NCBI RefSeq assembly: GCF_018403245.1 | Contig: NZ_BOSH01000008.1 | Location: forward strand, 124,001 to 188,000 | Length of the DNA stretch: 64,000 nucleotides | Direction of reading: 5' to 3' | Origin: Paenibacillus sp. J2TS4 | GTDB lineage: Bacteria > Bacillota > Bacilli > Paenibacillales > NBRC-103111 | Shown: in pieces, positions 33,738 through 42,333 of the stretch | Position numbering within the stretch: the stretch's first letter is position 1 | How the letters are laid out: each line of letters starts with the position of its first letter | The notes under the pieces: model-generated | The model's database searches: none | Seen by the model: the letters and a program-made list of their open reading frames with translations, nothing else | What the model was told of the DNA's origin: nothing | Made by a program: the position numbers and the translations under genes

Positions 33738-34097
33738 CCTCGTATTTTTCCGACCTGTACCCGAGGGATTACGACCCGTTATCCTGCCGCCCAAATGATG
33801 GGACAGAGGCGATTCGTTTAGACAACAGCCAAATAGGTTGGAAATATTCATAAACATTAGTTGAATTTTGTCATTTTTCAACCTTATTATATAGTACTTT
33901 AGCATTAGAATGAACTTCTTTTTGAAAATATTACTAGAAACTGCAGCTCCAGCAAGTAAGATGGCCTAATTAATGGAAAAACCCTCACGAGCCAGCGCTC
34001 TGTGAGAGTTATAATCAGATTCCATTTGGAACGGGTCCTCAACTTAGAACTGCCGTTGCCCTCGGTCCGCATTCAATTTTGCTTAAGTCTCGATTCT
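33738..34097. other. Intergenic region upstream of the kinase
   Basis: Contains AT-rich promoter-like DNA for the kinase (33840-33960) and the terminator of the oxidoreductase gene. No gene or repeat recognised. Confidence 0.4.
33977..34007 (-). terminator. Terminator of the Gfo/Idh oxidoreductase gene
   Basis: Minus strand CTCTCACAGAGCGCTGGCTCGTGAGGG followed by TTTTTCC; imperfect stem CTCtCACaGAG / cTCgTGAGgg. It lies 90 bp after the stop of the gene at 34098. Confidence 0.6.
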
Positions 34098-35018
34098 TTA
34101 TCCGGATAGCTTTTCTATCAGAAAATGGGAAGGAAGAACTTGATCGCCACGAATTTGACAGTGCTCAGGGTCTGGCAAGCTATTCAAAAAATGCTCCACC
34201 ACTCCGGTAAATCCTCTGCGCTGCAGCACCGAATCCCAGCTCCCGAACCGGGCAGCCCGTTCCCCTGAAGTGCTGCAGGTAAAGATGGCCTCTTCCATAT
34301 TGACGACGCTCACCGAACGGCCGCTACCGTACAGCTCGAGCCTCTCCAGATCACTTCCCGCCTGCCGATTCATACTAAAGAAACCGGATTGACTTCCCCA
34401 GGACAGGCTACCCGATGCATGCACCAGTCTGCCTTCTTCGTCGTCTTTTTGAAAATACCCGCTTATTCCATGGGTACCGCAGCCCAACCAAAGCAGAAGG
34501 TCGATGATATGGATCAGATCATCATACAGAGTCAGCTTGGCGCCGGAGCGTTGTCTCGAGGTTCTATGCTTCTGAGCCAGACATTGGTCAAAGCCCCCCG
34601 CTTCCTCCATCCACTCCTTAGCCTGGACATACATAGGAGCGAATCTTCGGTTAAAGCCGACGCATAACAGCTTGCCGTATCGTTCGGCCGTCTCGACCAT
34701 GGCAACGGACTCTTTAATATTATTCGACAGCGGCTTATCCACATAGACGTGAATGCCTTCGCGCAAGCACTCTGTCACGATTTCATAATGGGTGTCCGTC
34801 GGACTATGGATGAACACCGCTTCCGGCGCTCGCTTCCACAGATCCTTCAAGCGGGTGAAGCGATGCTGGATCCGGTACTGACCGCCTACTCTCTCGACCG
34901 TTTCCTGCCTGTTCGATACAATTCCGACAATCTCCGTCCGGCTGTGTCCGGTAAGGATGGGCAAATAAGCTTTTTCCGCTATATTTCCGAGCCCGATAAT
35001 CCCTACGCGTGTTTTCAT
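34098..35018 (-). CDS. Gfo/Idh/MocA family oxidoreductase
   Basis: A 306-residue NAD(P)-dependent dehydrogenase: Rossmann fold GIIGLGNIAEKAYLP (residues 7-21), the family motif VDKPLS near 92-97, and YDDLIHIIDLLLWLG in the C-terminal substrate domain, with the Asp/His pair usual for sugar substrates. GAGGGG precedes ATG. It follows the leucyl aminopeptidase gene by 69 bp on the same strand and may be the last gene of that operon. The substrate is probably a sugar, inositol or related polyol, but cannot be named. Confidence 0.85.
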   Translation of the reverse strand: MKTRVGIIGLGNIAEKAYLPILTGHSRTEIVGIVSNRQETVERVGGQYRIQHRFTRLKDLWKRAPEAVFIHSPTDTHYEIVTECLREGIHVYVDKPLSNNIKESVAMVETAERYGKLLCVGFNRRFAPMYVQAKEWMEEAGGFDQCLAQKHRTSRQRSGAKLTLYDDLIHIIDLLLWLGCGTHGISGYFQKDDEEGRLVHASGSLSWGSQSGFFSMNRQAGSDLERLELYGSGRSVSVVNMEEAIFTCSTSGERAARFGSWDSVLQRRGFTGVVEHFLNSLPDPEHCQIRGDQVLPSHFLIEKLSG

Positions 35019-35087
35019 AGCTGTCTTCCCCTCTTTAGAGTATGTAAGTGGCGCGATTCGGCTCGGATTGCTAGCTGCTGCCCCGCC

Positions 35088-36593
35088 TTAATGCAGAATG
35101 TAATGCAAAAGGGTACGGACCATAGCTCCGGTGCCTCCCTGAGGATCCAGCCCCCGCTTCTTCTCCAGCCAGGCCGTTCCTCCCGTATCCAAATGAATCC
35201 ACGGTGTCTTCTCCGCGAATTCTCCGATAAACAAGCCGCCGGTGCTTGCCCCCGCCCATCGATTAGACGCAGCATTCTTAATGTCAGCGACGGTGCTCTC
35301 CAGCATCTCCCTGAACTCTGGATAAGCCGGCAGCGGCCACAGCTTCTCTCCGCTGCGCTCTGCAGCTTGCAGCAGCTCCTTAAGGAAGGCGTCGTCATTG
35401 GTTACCGCCCCGGTAGCCACATCTCCCAGGCTGACGAGAACAGCCCCGGTTAACGTCGCCACGTCGATAATCCGTTCGGCTCCCAGCTGTTTGGCATAGG
35501 TGACGCCATCAGCCAGCACTATCCTTCCCTCTGCATCGGTATTAATAACCTCGATCGTCTTTCCGCTCAATGTCGGTATAATATCTCCCGGCTTAAGCGC
35601 ACCGCCCGAGGGCATGTTCTCAGCGGACGGGATGACAGCCAGCAGATTAACCTGCGGCTTCAATTCTCCGATCGCCTTCATAACTCCAAGCAGCACTGCC
35701 GCACCGCCCATATCGCTGATCATTTCCTCCATGCCTTCCGCTTTTTTCAGAGAAATGCCGCCGGTGTCGAAAGTAATCCCTTTGCCAACCAGTCCGAGCG
35801 AATTATTCCACTCCGGGAGCCCCTGGTATTTCAATACAATCATCCGCGGCGGGTAAAGGCTCCCTTTGCCGACATTATAGAGTGCGTGCATACCCAGCTC
35901 GAGCAGTTCCCGCTCGTCATGGACGATGCATTCCAGCCCATATTCCGCAGCTAACCGCATGGCTTCGGATGCCATAGTCTCCGGCACTAGCTCATTGCCT
36001 GGGAGATTGGTTAAATCCCGGGCATAGTTAGTGGCCGCAGCGTACACATAAGCCGTCCGAACCACCTCACGGAGACTTTCTTCACTCAAGTCACCTGCCA
36101 AGAGGTATCGGACATGCTCCAAACGGGTCCGGGCGGAAGCCTGCTTCTTATAGCTCTTCCTGGTGTAACTTCCTAAGACGAAGCCCTCGGTAAGCGCCCT
36201 GATTAAGGCTAGCCGCTCGTCCCCCGCTTTATCTGAGTCGACAGAAGCGGTCAGTCTGCTTATTCCCCGCCCAAGCGCCTTCTCTGCCGCCGCTCCTGCT
36301 GCTTCGCGCCAATCTTGAATAGAGCCGTCAGGGCCCAAGCCCGCGACAATAATATAAGAATACGGACTTCGTCCTAGAGAAGGCAGCAGTTCCACTTCTC
36401 CAACACCCGCGGTAAATACTTGGTTATCCTGCAAGGACCGGATAATATCGGCCAGCTCTTGCGGCAGCTGCGAAGGAGGACCTTCCTTCTGACGCATGAA
36501 GCAGACAAGCGCCTCGTCCCCGCCAACTGAAACAGCCTCAGACGATAAGGACCACGAAAATAAGGAGTTGGAATCATCATTCCATCCATTCAT
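35088..36593 (-). CDS. pepA: Leucyl aminopeptidase (M17)
   Basis: A 501-residue cytosolic aminopeptidase that removes N-terminal residues using two metal ions. The M17 signature NTDAEGRIVLAD lies at about residues 346-357. Other metal and catalytic residues sit in GLVGKGITFDTGGISLKKAEGM and MGGAAVLLGVMKA. The N-terminal ~170 residues form the usual macro-like domain. It starts 9 bp after the Fe-S aldo/keto reductase stop, indicating one operon. Length and motifs are typical; the function is not in doubt, the physiological role is general peptide turnover. Confidence 0.93.
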   Translation of the reverse strand: MNGWNDDSNSLFSWSLSSEAVSVGGDEALVCFMRQKEGPPSQLPQELADIIRSLQDNQVFTAGVGEVELLPSLGRSPYSYIIVAGLGPDGSIQDWREAAGAAAEKALGRGISRLTASVDSDKAGDERLALIRALTEGFVLGSYTRKSYKKQASARTRLEHVRYLLAGDLSEESLREVVRTAYVYAAATNYARDLTNLPGNELVPETMASEAMRLAAEYGLECIVHDERELLELGMHALYNVGKGSLYPPRMIVLKYQGLPEWNNSLGLVGKGITFDTGGISLKKAEGMEEMISDMGGAAVLLGVMKAIGELKPQVNLLAVIPSAENMPSGGALKPGDIIPTLSGKTIEVINTDAEGRIVLADGVTYAKQLGAERIIDVATLTGAVLVSLGDVATGAVTNDDAFLKELLQAAERSGEKLWPLPAYPEFREMLESTVADIKNAASNRWAGASTGGLFIGEFAEKTPWIHLDTGGTAWLEKKRGLDPQGGTGAMVRTLLHYILH

Positions 36594-36602
36594 CTCATCA
36601 CC

Positions 36603-37622
36603 TCAACTGGAAAAATAGGAAACCGATTGTTGAATTACAGATTGCATAGGAAGATGATACGGGCATTTTTGCTCACACAGCGGCTGCTCCCGGCAGGGCT
36701 CATAATCGGCACAAGAGAACAGCTTTTCTTTGTGCTTCTCATAAAAACCGTCTCCCTTAGGAAGAAGACCGAATTTGTTGCGAATCCGGCTGGAGATCAT
36801 TACATCCGGAATCGGAATGCCGATTGGACAAGAGCAATAGTTGCAGCGTCTGCAGTTATGCTCTCCCAATTCGGCGGCCAACGACTCCAATTGCTGTCTC
36901 TCCGCTTCGCTCACTTCTTTCTCCTGAGCCTGGATGTTTTGACGCACCTCTTCTACGCTGACCATTCCCGAGATCGTCACATGGACATCCTGGCTGTAAG
37001 GATAGCGAATCGCTTTCTCAACCGGTTGAATAAAACCTCCGGACAATGGCTTCATCGCTACTTTGCCCATCTGCAGCCGGGTCATCGTCGGAATCAGCTG
37101 CTCCAGCGCAAAGGGCTGAGCCAGATTAAGATGGAACAACACCTGATCGAAGCAACCGGACTCAATCCATTGGGTCAATAAATCGGGCCGATGCCCCGTC
37201 AGTCCAATAAAGCGGATTTTTCCTGCTTCTCGCGCCTCCACGGCCGCGCGATAGGCCCCGTCTTCCGACATCGCCTTCTCAAACTCATGCTCATAATTGA
37301 CATAATGAATTTGCAGCAAATCAATCGTATTCGTTTGCAGCTTATTTAGACTCTCTTCAATTTCTTGTCGGGCTGAATCATAATCTCTCTTATTGGTTTT
37401 GGTCGCCAGAAAGTACTCCTGCCGCCGATGGGCTATCGATTTGCCGATTATTTCTTCACTATTTCGATAAGCCGCAGCAGTGTCTATATAATTGATCCCG
37501 TGATCCAGCGCATAGTTAAGAGCTTTATCCGCTTGCTCAAAGGGAACTCCCGGCAAATTCATCGCACCGAATCCTAACGAAGATACTTTATATCCCGTTT
37601 TTCCAAAAAGGCTGTAGCGCAT
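36603..37622 (-). CDS. Aldo/keto reductase with ferredoxin-like Cys cluster
   Basis: A 339-residue AKR fused to a C-terminal 4Fe-4S-type segment. ATG 37622 follows GGGGGAGGAG, and the protein begins MRYSLFGKTGYKVSSLGFGA. The tetrad is visible in YIDTAAAYRNSEE (Asp, Tyr), FLATKTN (Lys) and DLLQIHYV (His). The C-terminus carries CRRCNYCSCPIGI and later CADYEPCREQPLCEQKCPYH, two Cys groups typical of the Fe-S AKR subfamily. It is the first gene of the probable operon with pepA. Substrate unknown. Confidence 0.85.
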   Translation of the reverse strand: MRYSLFGKTGYKVSSLGFGAMNLPGVPFEQADKALNYALDHGINYIDTAAAYRNSEEIIGKSIAHRRQEYFLATKTNKRDYDSARQEIEESLNKLQTNTIDLLQIHYVNYEHEFEKAMSEDGAYRAAVEAREAGKIRFIGLTGHRPDLLTQWIESGCFDQVLFHLNLAQPFALEQLIPTMTRLQMGKVAMKPLSGGFIQPVEKAIRYPYSQDVHVTISGMVSVEEVRQNIQAQEKEVSEAERQQLESLAAELGEHNCRRCNYCSCPIGIPIPDVMISSRIRNKFGLLPKGDGFYEKHKEKLFSCADYEPCREQPLCEQKCPYHLPMQSVIQQSVSYFSS

Positions 37623-37782
37623 GGCTTTGTTCTCCTCCCCCATTATTGCCGTATCGATTCCCAGGCATTCATTCTCATGATTACAACTAAGTAACTAAAC
37701 AAACAAGTCTGCTACTATTTTATCATATGATTATTCTATTGGAGCCATGTGAGCACAAAATAACACCACAGACCGGACCATT

Positions 37783-37819
37783 ACTTTGCGGGGAGCCACG
37801 GAACTTATAAATTCTATGT
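37783..37819 (+). repeat. Fragment of the TIR repeat core
   Basis: ATTACTTTGCGGGGAGCCAC and GGAACTTATAAATTCTATGT match the right half of the 31974-32050 core copy. The left half is missing. Confidence 0.6.
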
Positions 37820-37841
37820 AAAAAAAGACCCTCCCAGGGTC
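37820..37841 (-). terminator. Terminator of the sigI-rsgI operon
   Basis: Minus strand GACCCT GGG AGGGTC followed by seven T, 18 bp after the rsgI stop. The T-tract abuts the repeat fragment. Confidence 0.85.
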
Positions 37842-37858
37842 TATCACTCCTTCTTTTT

Positions 37859-39673
37859 CTATGATTTAGTCGATTGGTCGGCCATTTCAGGGAGATAAAT
37901 GCCCCTTATGAAATCCGCTTTCGAACTTTCTCTCCACTCTTTGTCCCGCCTGTTTTCTGCACCGTTCGTACTTCCTGGACTATCCTTCCCACTGCTCTTG
38001 TTAGTCTCATTGTCATTGTCCCGTTTCTCATTAGAGCTGTAAGGAGGTTTTTGCCTATGGCTGTCGTCTCGTTCCGATAGATCCTCTTTTGGAGTATGAT
38101 CTTGGCCACCGATGGGATCACCTTTAGAATTCCATGGCATTTTATCATGGCCATTAGCCGGAAGTTGAGGGGAGGAAGGGTTGGAACTAACCTCCGGGAA
38201 GTTTTGGATGGGGTTATTTTTATCGTTACGCTTGTCTTTATCCTGATTCTTATCCTTCTCTTTATCGTTATCCTTGTCTTTGTCCTTGTCTTTCTCTTTA
38301 TCGTTATCCTTGTCTTTGTCCTTGTCTTTCTCTTTATCGTTATCCTTGTCTTTGTCCTTGTCTTTCTCTTTATCGTTACCCTTGCCTTTGTCCTTGTCTT
38401 TCTCCTTATCGTTACCCTTGCCTTTGTCCTTGTCTTTCTCCTTATCGTTCTCCTTGCCCTTGTCCTTGTCTTTCTCTTTATCGTTACCCTTGCCCTTGCC
38501 TTTGTCCTTATCCTTCTCTATATCGTTACCCTTGCCCTTGCCTTTGTCCTTATCCTTCTCTATATCGTTACCCTTGCCTTTGTCCTTGTCTTTCTCCTTA
38601 TCGTTCTCCTTGCCCTTGCCTTTGTCCTTATCCTTCTCTATATCGTTACCCTTGCCCTTGCCTTTGTCCTTATCCTTCTCTCTATCTTTGTCCTTGCCTT
38701 TGTTCTTATTCTTTTCTTTCTCTTTATCGTTGCCCTTGTCCTTCTCCTTCTCCTTATCTTTATCTTTATCTTTACCGTTCTCTAGCAGGATCGTTTGTTC
38801 AGAAGGATTGGCGTTGTCGTTCTTCAAATGCTGCAGCTTTTTGTCGAGCCCTCCGCTCTTCTCCTCTTGCCACAATTCATTAATGCTGTCCCTTGTCACG
38901 GAATTGGAACCGATAAGCTCGTTCAAGCCTCCTGCTTCCTGTGCCATAGCATGAATAGATGTTTGCTTGATGTCATTGATACTGATGGAATACCCGTTGT
39001 TTTTGGCATTCAAATAGATAGCATATTTGCCTGATGAGATTCCTTCCTCCGTAGCCGCTTCACGAACTTCTTCAGGTGTGGAAAATGCAGCAACGATATA
39101 ATCTTCCGCCTGATCCGGATGGTTCTCACTCACATGCTTCATAATAATCTCTTTCACTTGACTGCTTAACGTATCATCCTGAAGTTTGCCCGCGTTTGCA
39201 ATGACAGTACTAGCTACAATAATATCCGCCGATCCCTGGCTTAGAACATTCTGTTCGGCGTTCCAGAGAAGCGCCTCGGTAACCTCACTCAACGACCTGC
39301 CGGAATAACGGATCCCCTCCAACAGCTTATTACCATCGGAATTCAGGCCGACCAACGAACGAACTTTTTCAGCACTGTCGATTCCTAACTCTATGCTTGG
39401 ATTAATATCGATCGAAACATAAGCAACAATTTCCTTGGCCCCTGCTCCTCCTGCAAATAAGGTTACAAAAACAAGTATAAAAGCAATAACGGCCGCCATT
39501 GAAGAGAAAATGGCTACAGAAGAGCCCACCGAGCGGCGCCGGGGAGAGGAGAACCAAATTTCTTCTCCTATATGGCAGTCATTTATTTTACGCTCTATTT
39601 TTTGAAATGCGCCTTCGGGGGTCATGACGATAACGGATCCCTGCATAATTTCTACAACAATTCCTCTGTTCAT
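37859..39673 (-). CDS. rsgI: RsgI-like anti-sigma-I factor with Lys/Asp/Gly/Glu repeats
   Basis: A 604-residue type II membrane protein. The N-terminal ~50 residues are the RsgI domain that binds SigI in the cytoplasm (GIVVEIMQGSVIVMTPEGAF). TM lies near 54-76. The proximal outer part has the typical AYVSIDINPSIELGID segment (RsgI periplasmic domain, now known in several species to undergo autoproteolysis). From about 296 to 486 runs a highly repetitive stretch of EKDKDKGKGND-like units, then a Pro/Ser/Asp-rich tail. ATG overlaps the sigI stop by 4 nt. In clostridia the outer domain senses polysaccharides; what this charged tail senses is unknown. Confidence 0.88.
   Translation of the reverse strand: MNRGIVVEIMQGSVIVMTPEGAFQKIERKINDCHIGEEIWFSSPRRRSVGSSVAIFSSMAAVIAFILVFVTLFAGGAGAKEIVAYVSIDINPSIELGIDSAEKVRSLVGLNSDGNKLLEGIRYSGRSLSEVTEALLWNAEQNVLSQGSADIIVASTVIANAGKLQDDTLSSQVKEIIMKHVSENHPDQAEDYIVAAFSTPEEVREAATEEGISSGKYAIYLNAKNNGYSISINDIKQTSIHAMAQEAGGLNELIGSNSVTRDSINELWQEEKSGGLDKKLQHLKNDNANPSEQTILLENGKDKDKDKEKEKDKGNDKEKEKNKNKGKDKDREKDKDKGKGKGNDIEKDKDKGKGKENDKEKDKDKGKGNDIEKDKDKGKGKGNDIEKDKDKGKGKGNDKEKDKDKGKENDKEKDKDKGKGNDKEKDKDKGKGNDKEKDKDKDKDNDKEKDKDKDKDNDKEKDKDKDKDNDKEKDKNQDKDKRNDKNNPIQNFPEVSSNPSSPQLPANGHDKMPWNSKGDPIGGQDHTPKEDLSERDDSHRQKPPYSSNEKRDNDNETNKSSGKDSPGSTNGAENRRDKEWRESSKADFIRGIYLPEMADQSTKS
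38215..38785 (-). repeat. Coding tandem repeat inside rsgI
   Basis: About 570 bp made of short in-frame units encoding KDKGKGND, IEKDKDKGKG, EKDKDKDND and similar, with periods of 36 and 42 bp among others. Adjacent units are nearly identical at the DNA level, pointing to expansion by slippage or recombination. The repeats create long meaningless open frames on the opposite strand. Confidence 0.9.
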
Positions 39674-40479
39674 TCCTCTTCACCCCTTTCCATCGTGCGA
39701 TTATCCGGCTGCAAATATTGTTTTAAATGAGGATAGGGCCCATGAAAAATAAGGGCAATCGCAATAATGTATTTGCGATTTCGCTCAAGTGTTTTTCTTG
39801 ATATTTTTACTTTATCCAGCAGTTCTTTGATCGGCAGCATCCGCTTCTGCAGCAATTGACTCATCAGCTCAGAATCCTCTGAAAGCAGCCTGCCGATATG
39901 ATGTAAAGTTTGCCGGGAATCAATATGCTTTGGCGAGATTTTCACCAAATCGGAGAAACAGATATCAAATTTGCCCAGACTTCCGTTCAATTCCTGAATT
40001 TCATTTCCCCTTTCCTCTGCATCCTGCTCCTTGTCGTACTCTTCCAGCGCCTGGCGGATTTCGACAGGATTAATAATGTTATCCTCATCATCCTCCACTT
40101 CAAATACGCTGTAGGGAATATGTTGGGAAAACCGCTGTTCCTTACGAATATAATCAATCAATCTCCGGCGAATGACGGTTTCGGCAAACCCGAGAAAAGA
40201 TTTTCCCGCTGTCGCCGAATATTGGTTAATGGCCTCGTTAAACGCAGCCAGACCAATGCTAAATTCATCATCTCTGGACGGATCAATATATTTTTTACAG
40301 AAACGGCTGGCCACTTTAGCTACAAACGGCTGATAATCGGCAATAAATTGATTTCTTACCCGCAAATCGCCCTTCTGGATCTGCTCCACCATTTGTTCTG
40401 GCGGAACGGCATCCTTCGAACGGTGAGACTGACTTCTACCTAAAAACCGTTTCAATAGTACCAGTAACAAATAGTCCAC
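39670..40479 (-). CDS. sigI: RNA polymerase sigma factor SigI
   Basis: A 269-residue sigma-70-family factor of the SigI group. Region 2 is visible in IADYQPFVAKVASRFCKKYI and AFNEAINQYSATAGKSFLGFAETVIRRRLIDYIRK; the C-terminal part has the SigI-type RMLPIKELLDKVKISRKTLERNRKYIIAIALIFHGPYPHLKQYL. SigI serves heat and envelope-stress responses in Bacillus and polysaccharide-degradation genes in clostridia. It starts at GTG 40479 (TTG 40470 behind GAGGTGG is an alternative) and overlaps rsgI. Its promoter looks SigI-dependent. Confidence 0.92.
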   Translation of the reverse strand: MDYLLLVLLKRFLGRSQSHRSKDAVPPEQMVEQIQKGDLRVRNQFIADYQPFVAKVASRFCKKYIDPSRDDEFSIGLAAFNEAINQYSATAGKSFLGFAETVIRRRLIDYIRKEQRFSQHIPYSVFEVEDDEDNIINPVEIRQALEEYDKEQDAEERGNEIQELNGSLGKFDICFSDLVKISPKHIDSRQTLHHIGRLLSEDSELMSQLLQKRMLPIKELLDKVKISRKTLERNRKYIIAIALIFHGPYPHLKQYLQPDNRTMERGEEE

Positions 40480-40494
40480 CTCACACTATAACGA

Positions 40495-40524
40495 TTCGAT
40501 ACTCCCGTGATCCTTTGGGGGGGT
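40495..40524 (-). promoter_or_regulatory. Probable SigI-type promoter of sigI-rsgI
   Basis: Minus strand ACCCCC (40524-40519, within a run of seven C followed by AAA) and CGAA (40498-40495), 20 bp between them, 16 bp before the sigI start. CCCCC-type -35 and CGAA -10 elements are the reported hallmarks of SigI promoters, so sigI is probably autoregulated. Confidence 0.55.
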
Positions 40525-40727
40525 ATCCAAATGATGGGGGCTTACAAAAAATTAGCCCTTATCTATATCTATGTCATCGTCAAATCTGCATCTTCCTTTT
40601 ATGGGACTCTATGATTATATCATATCCCCAAAACAGGCTATAGCAAGAGGGCTTTTGGGCGTTGCGCCCGGCATGTTCAGACCTTCTTGACAAAGGCTGC
40701 GGAAAAGAGCTTTTGACTGTCCACGAC

Positions 40728-40749
40728 AAAAAACGCCTCCGAGGAGACG
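40728..40749 (-). terminator. Terminator of the zinc-finger protein gene
   Basis: Minus strand CGTCTCC TC GGAGGCG followed by TTTTTTG, about 50 bp after the stop of the gene at 40801. Confidence 0.75.
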
Positions 40750-40800
40750 TAGAGAACGCTTTAGATGAATGCTCCAAAAATGGTATTTTTGAACATCCTC

Positions 40801-41217
40801 TTATGTAGCGTTTTTTTGAACCAGCTTCCGTTTACGATTGCTGAGTACCTGCAGACGTTTTTTCAACTGCCCCACCCATTCCTGATCCTCCATTTGTTTG
40901 GCAACAGTTAGTAAGTCCAGGGCCATATCAATTTGATTACGGACGATTTCGATGGGCTCTTCATTTTCTGTATTGACACAATTTTCAAAAATCTCTTGAC
41001 TGTTCTTGCCTTCGGCATACTCAATGAAGTCGACTTCCGACGCGCCGTCAGAGTAAGCGTATTCAGCCAAAATCTCATACTCATTCTCAGCCAAGTGATG
41101 AACCTCCACCCGGTGGCATACCGGACAGAACAAAATGGGGACGTTGTGAATATGGGTTCGGACATGCTTCAAGGTACCTTTGGTTCCGATCATACTTGCA
41201 CCACAGCAAAAACTCAT
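40801..41217 (-). CDS. Zinc-finger-like protein (YgiT-type N-terminus)
   Basis: A 138-residue cytoplasmic protein. The N-terminal ~50 residues resemble a YgiT-type zinc finger: CC near the start, then NVPILFCPVCHRVEVHH. The rest is acidic and helical (EILAEYAYSDGASEVDFIEY, WVGQLKKRLQVLSNRKRKLV). AGGAGG precedes ATG 41217. It lies alone between the sigI operon and the peroxiredoxin gene. It is probably a small regulatory or binding protein; no partner toxin (MqsR-like) is adjacent, so an antitoxin role is not supported. Confidence 0.6.
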   Translation of the reverse strand: MSFCCGASMIGTKGTLKHVRTHIHNVPILFCPVCHRVEVHHLAENEYEILAEYAYSDGASEVDFIEYAEGKNSQEIFENCVNTENEEPIEIVRNQIDMALDLLTVAKQMEDQEWVGQLKKRLQVLSNRKRKLVQKNAT

Positions 41218-41439
41218 TTGTATCCCTCCTCATCGCCGTCTTCCATGTTAAACCCTATTCGGCAACAACACATGGCATTCCTGCGTTTTCGACCGGCAAT
41301 GAAAAATAATTAATAACTAGTGTACAACAGCAGTGTTAAAAATTCTATGAGAAAAGTATGGATATTTATTATAAGGGACTGCTGCCACAGTACGCATATA
41401 AATGCACTTAAAAACAGCTCTTTAACGGAACGAATAGAA

Positions 41440-41475
41440 ACAGCCCGTAAGATTCTGCAGAATCTTACGGGCTGT
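41440..41475 (-). terminator. 36-bp perfect palindrome, probable ahpC terminator
   Basis: ACAGCCCGTAAGATTCTG followed immediately by its exact reverse complement (18 bp each, no spacer). It starts 25 bp after the peroxiredoxin stop; on the minus strand TTTCTATTCG follows. It will form a long hairpin in RNA. Confidence 0.7.
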
Positions 41476-41499
41476 CCGGTATATGTGTTTAGATGTAAC

Positions 41500-42045
41500 T
41501 TATACAGTGAGGTTCTTGTCGCCAGGCTTCCAGTTCATTGGGCAGAGACCGCCGGATTGGAGAGCTTGAAGCACGCGAAGAGTCTCCTCTACACTGCGTC
41601 CCACATCGTTATGGTTAACGACTTGATATTTAATGATACCGTCCGGATCGATGATGAACAGACCGCGAAGGGCAATTCCTTCCTCTTCGATCAATACGCC
41701 ATAGTCACGAGCTACGCTCTTGGTCAGGTCAGCAGCCAGCGGGAAGTTAATCTGGCCCAGGCCACCAGCTTCTTTAGGAGCGTTGATCCATGCACGGTGG
41801 GAATGCTGGCTGTCGATGCTCACGCCGAGAACCTTCGTGTTGAGACTCTCAAACTCGTTAGCCGCATCGCTCAATGCTGTAATTTCGGTCGGGCATACAA
41901 AGGTGAAATCGAGCGGATAGAAAAAGAGCACAAGCCACTTTCCTTTGTAGTCGGACAAAGAAGCTTTACCAAAGTCTTGACCGCTTCCTTCTGCGGTTTC
42001 CATCGTAAAAGACGGAGCGGGTTTACCTACTAAACGTTCTGCCAT
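41500..42045 (-). CDS. 2-Cys peroxiredoxin (AhpC/TSA family)
   Basis: A 181-residue thiol peroxidase that reduces H2O2 and organic peroxides. The peroxidatic Cys is in LDFTFVCPTEITAL (about residues 45-58) and the resolving Cys in GGLCPMNWKPG near the end, giving a typical 2-Cys enzyme. The N-terminus MAERLVGKPAPSF and AGGAGG in front of ATG fix the start. A Fur/PerR-like box lies about 70 bp upstream, consistent with peroxide or iron control. No reductase subunit (AhpF) is adjacent, so thioredoxin is the likely reductant. Confidence 0.93.
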   Translation of the reverse strand: MAERLVGKPAPSFTMETAEGSGQDFGKASLSDYKGKWLVLFFYPLDFTFVCPTEITALSDAANEFESLNTKVLGVSIDSQHSHRAWINAPKEAGGLGQINFPLAADLTKSVARDYGVLIEEEGIALRGLFIIDPDGIIKYQVVNHNDVGRSVEETLRVLQALQSGGLCPMNWKPGDKNLTV

Positions 42046-42116
42046 GAATGGGTTCCTCCTTCAGGTTAAATAGATGAAAGTCATCCGAAGTCATCCGGCC
42101 GGAGCCGTCTTGCCTC

Positions 42117-42131
42117 TGATAACTATTCTCA
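42117..42131 (-). promoter_or_regulatory. Fur/PerR-like operator upstream of the peroxiredoxin gene
   Basis: On the minus strand TGAGAATAGTTATCA matches the 7-1-7 Fur-family consensus TGATAATNATTATCA at 12 of 14 defined positions. It lies 72 bp before the start codon of the peroxiredoxin. Whether Fur, PerR or Zur would bind cannot be told from sequence. Confidence 0.5.
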
Positions 42132-42283
42132 ATTTATACTGGTTACAAATAAAATCCTATCATTCGCCCAATCGAAAGTCAAGATTAAAATTATTATTAA
42201 ATAGAAATTATTATAATTAGTGTGTGGAGGGTGTGTAAATTAGGATTGGAATGTTGCCAAGTTCCATCCTCCCGAAGCCCATT

Positions 42284-42317
42284 CAGGCCCTTCCGGACAA
42301 ATATCCAAAAGGGCCTG
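42284..42317 (-). terminator. Stem-loop after leuB
   Basis: CAGGCCCTT pairs with AAGGGCCTG around a 16-nt loop, 17 bp after the leuB stop. No good T-tract, so it may be a stabilising hairpin rather than a terminator. Confidence 0.5.
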
Positions 42318-42333
42318 ACCGACTAAACTCTAT

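Noticed and set aside
38096..38954. Two long plus-strand open frames (Leu/Ile/Val/Phe-rich and Ser/Leu-rich) across the rsgI region
   Set aside because: They are the complement of the Lys/Asp-rich coding repeat of rsgI on the minus strand; no RBS, and the composition is that of an antisense shadow.
40801..41217. MqsA/YgiT-type antitoxin
   Set aside because: The N-terminal zinc-finger look is present but no toxin gene is adjacent and the C-terminal DNA-binding domain is not evident.
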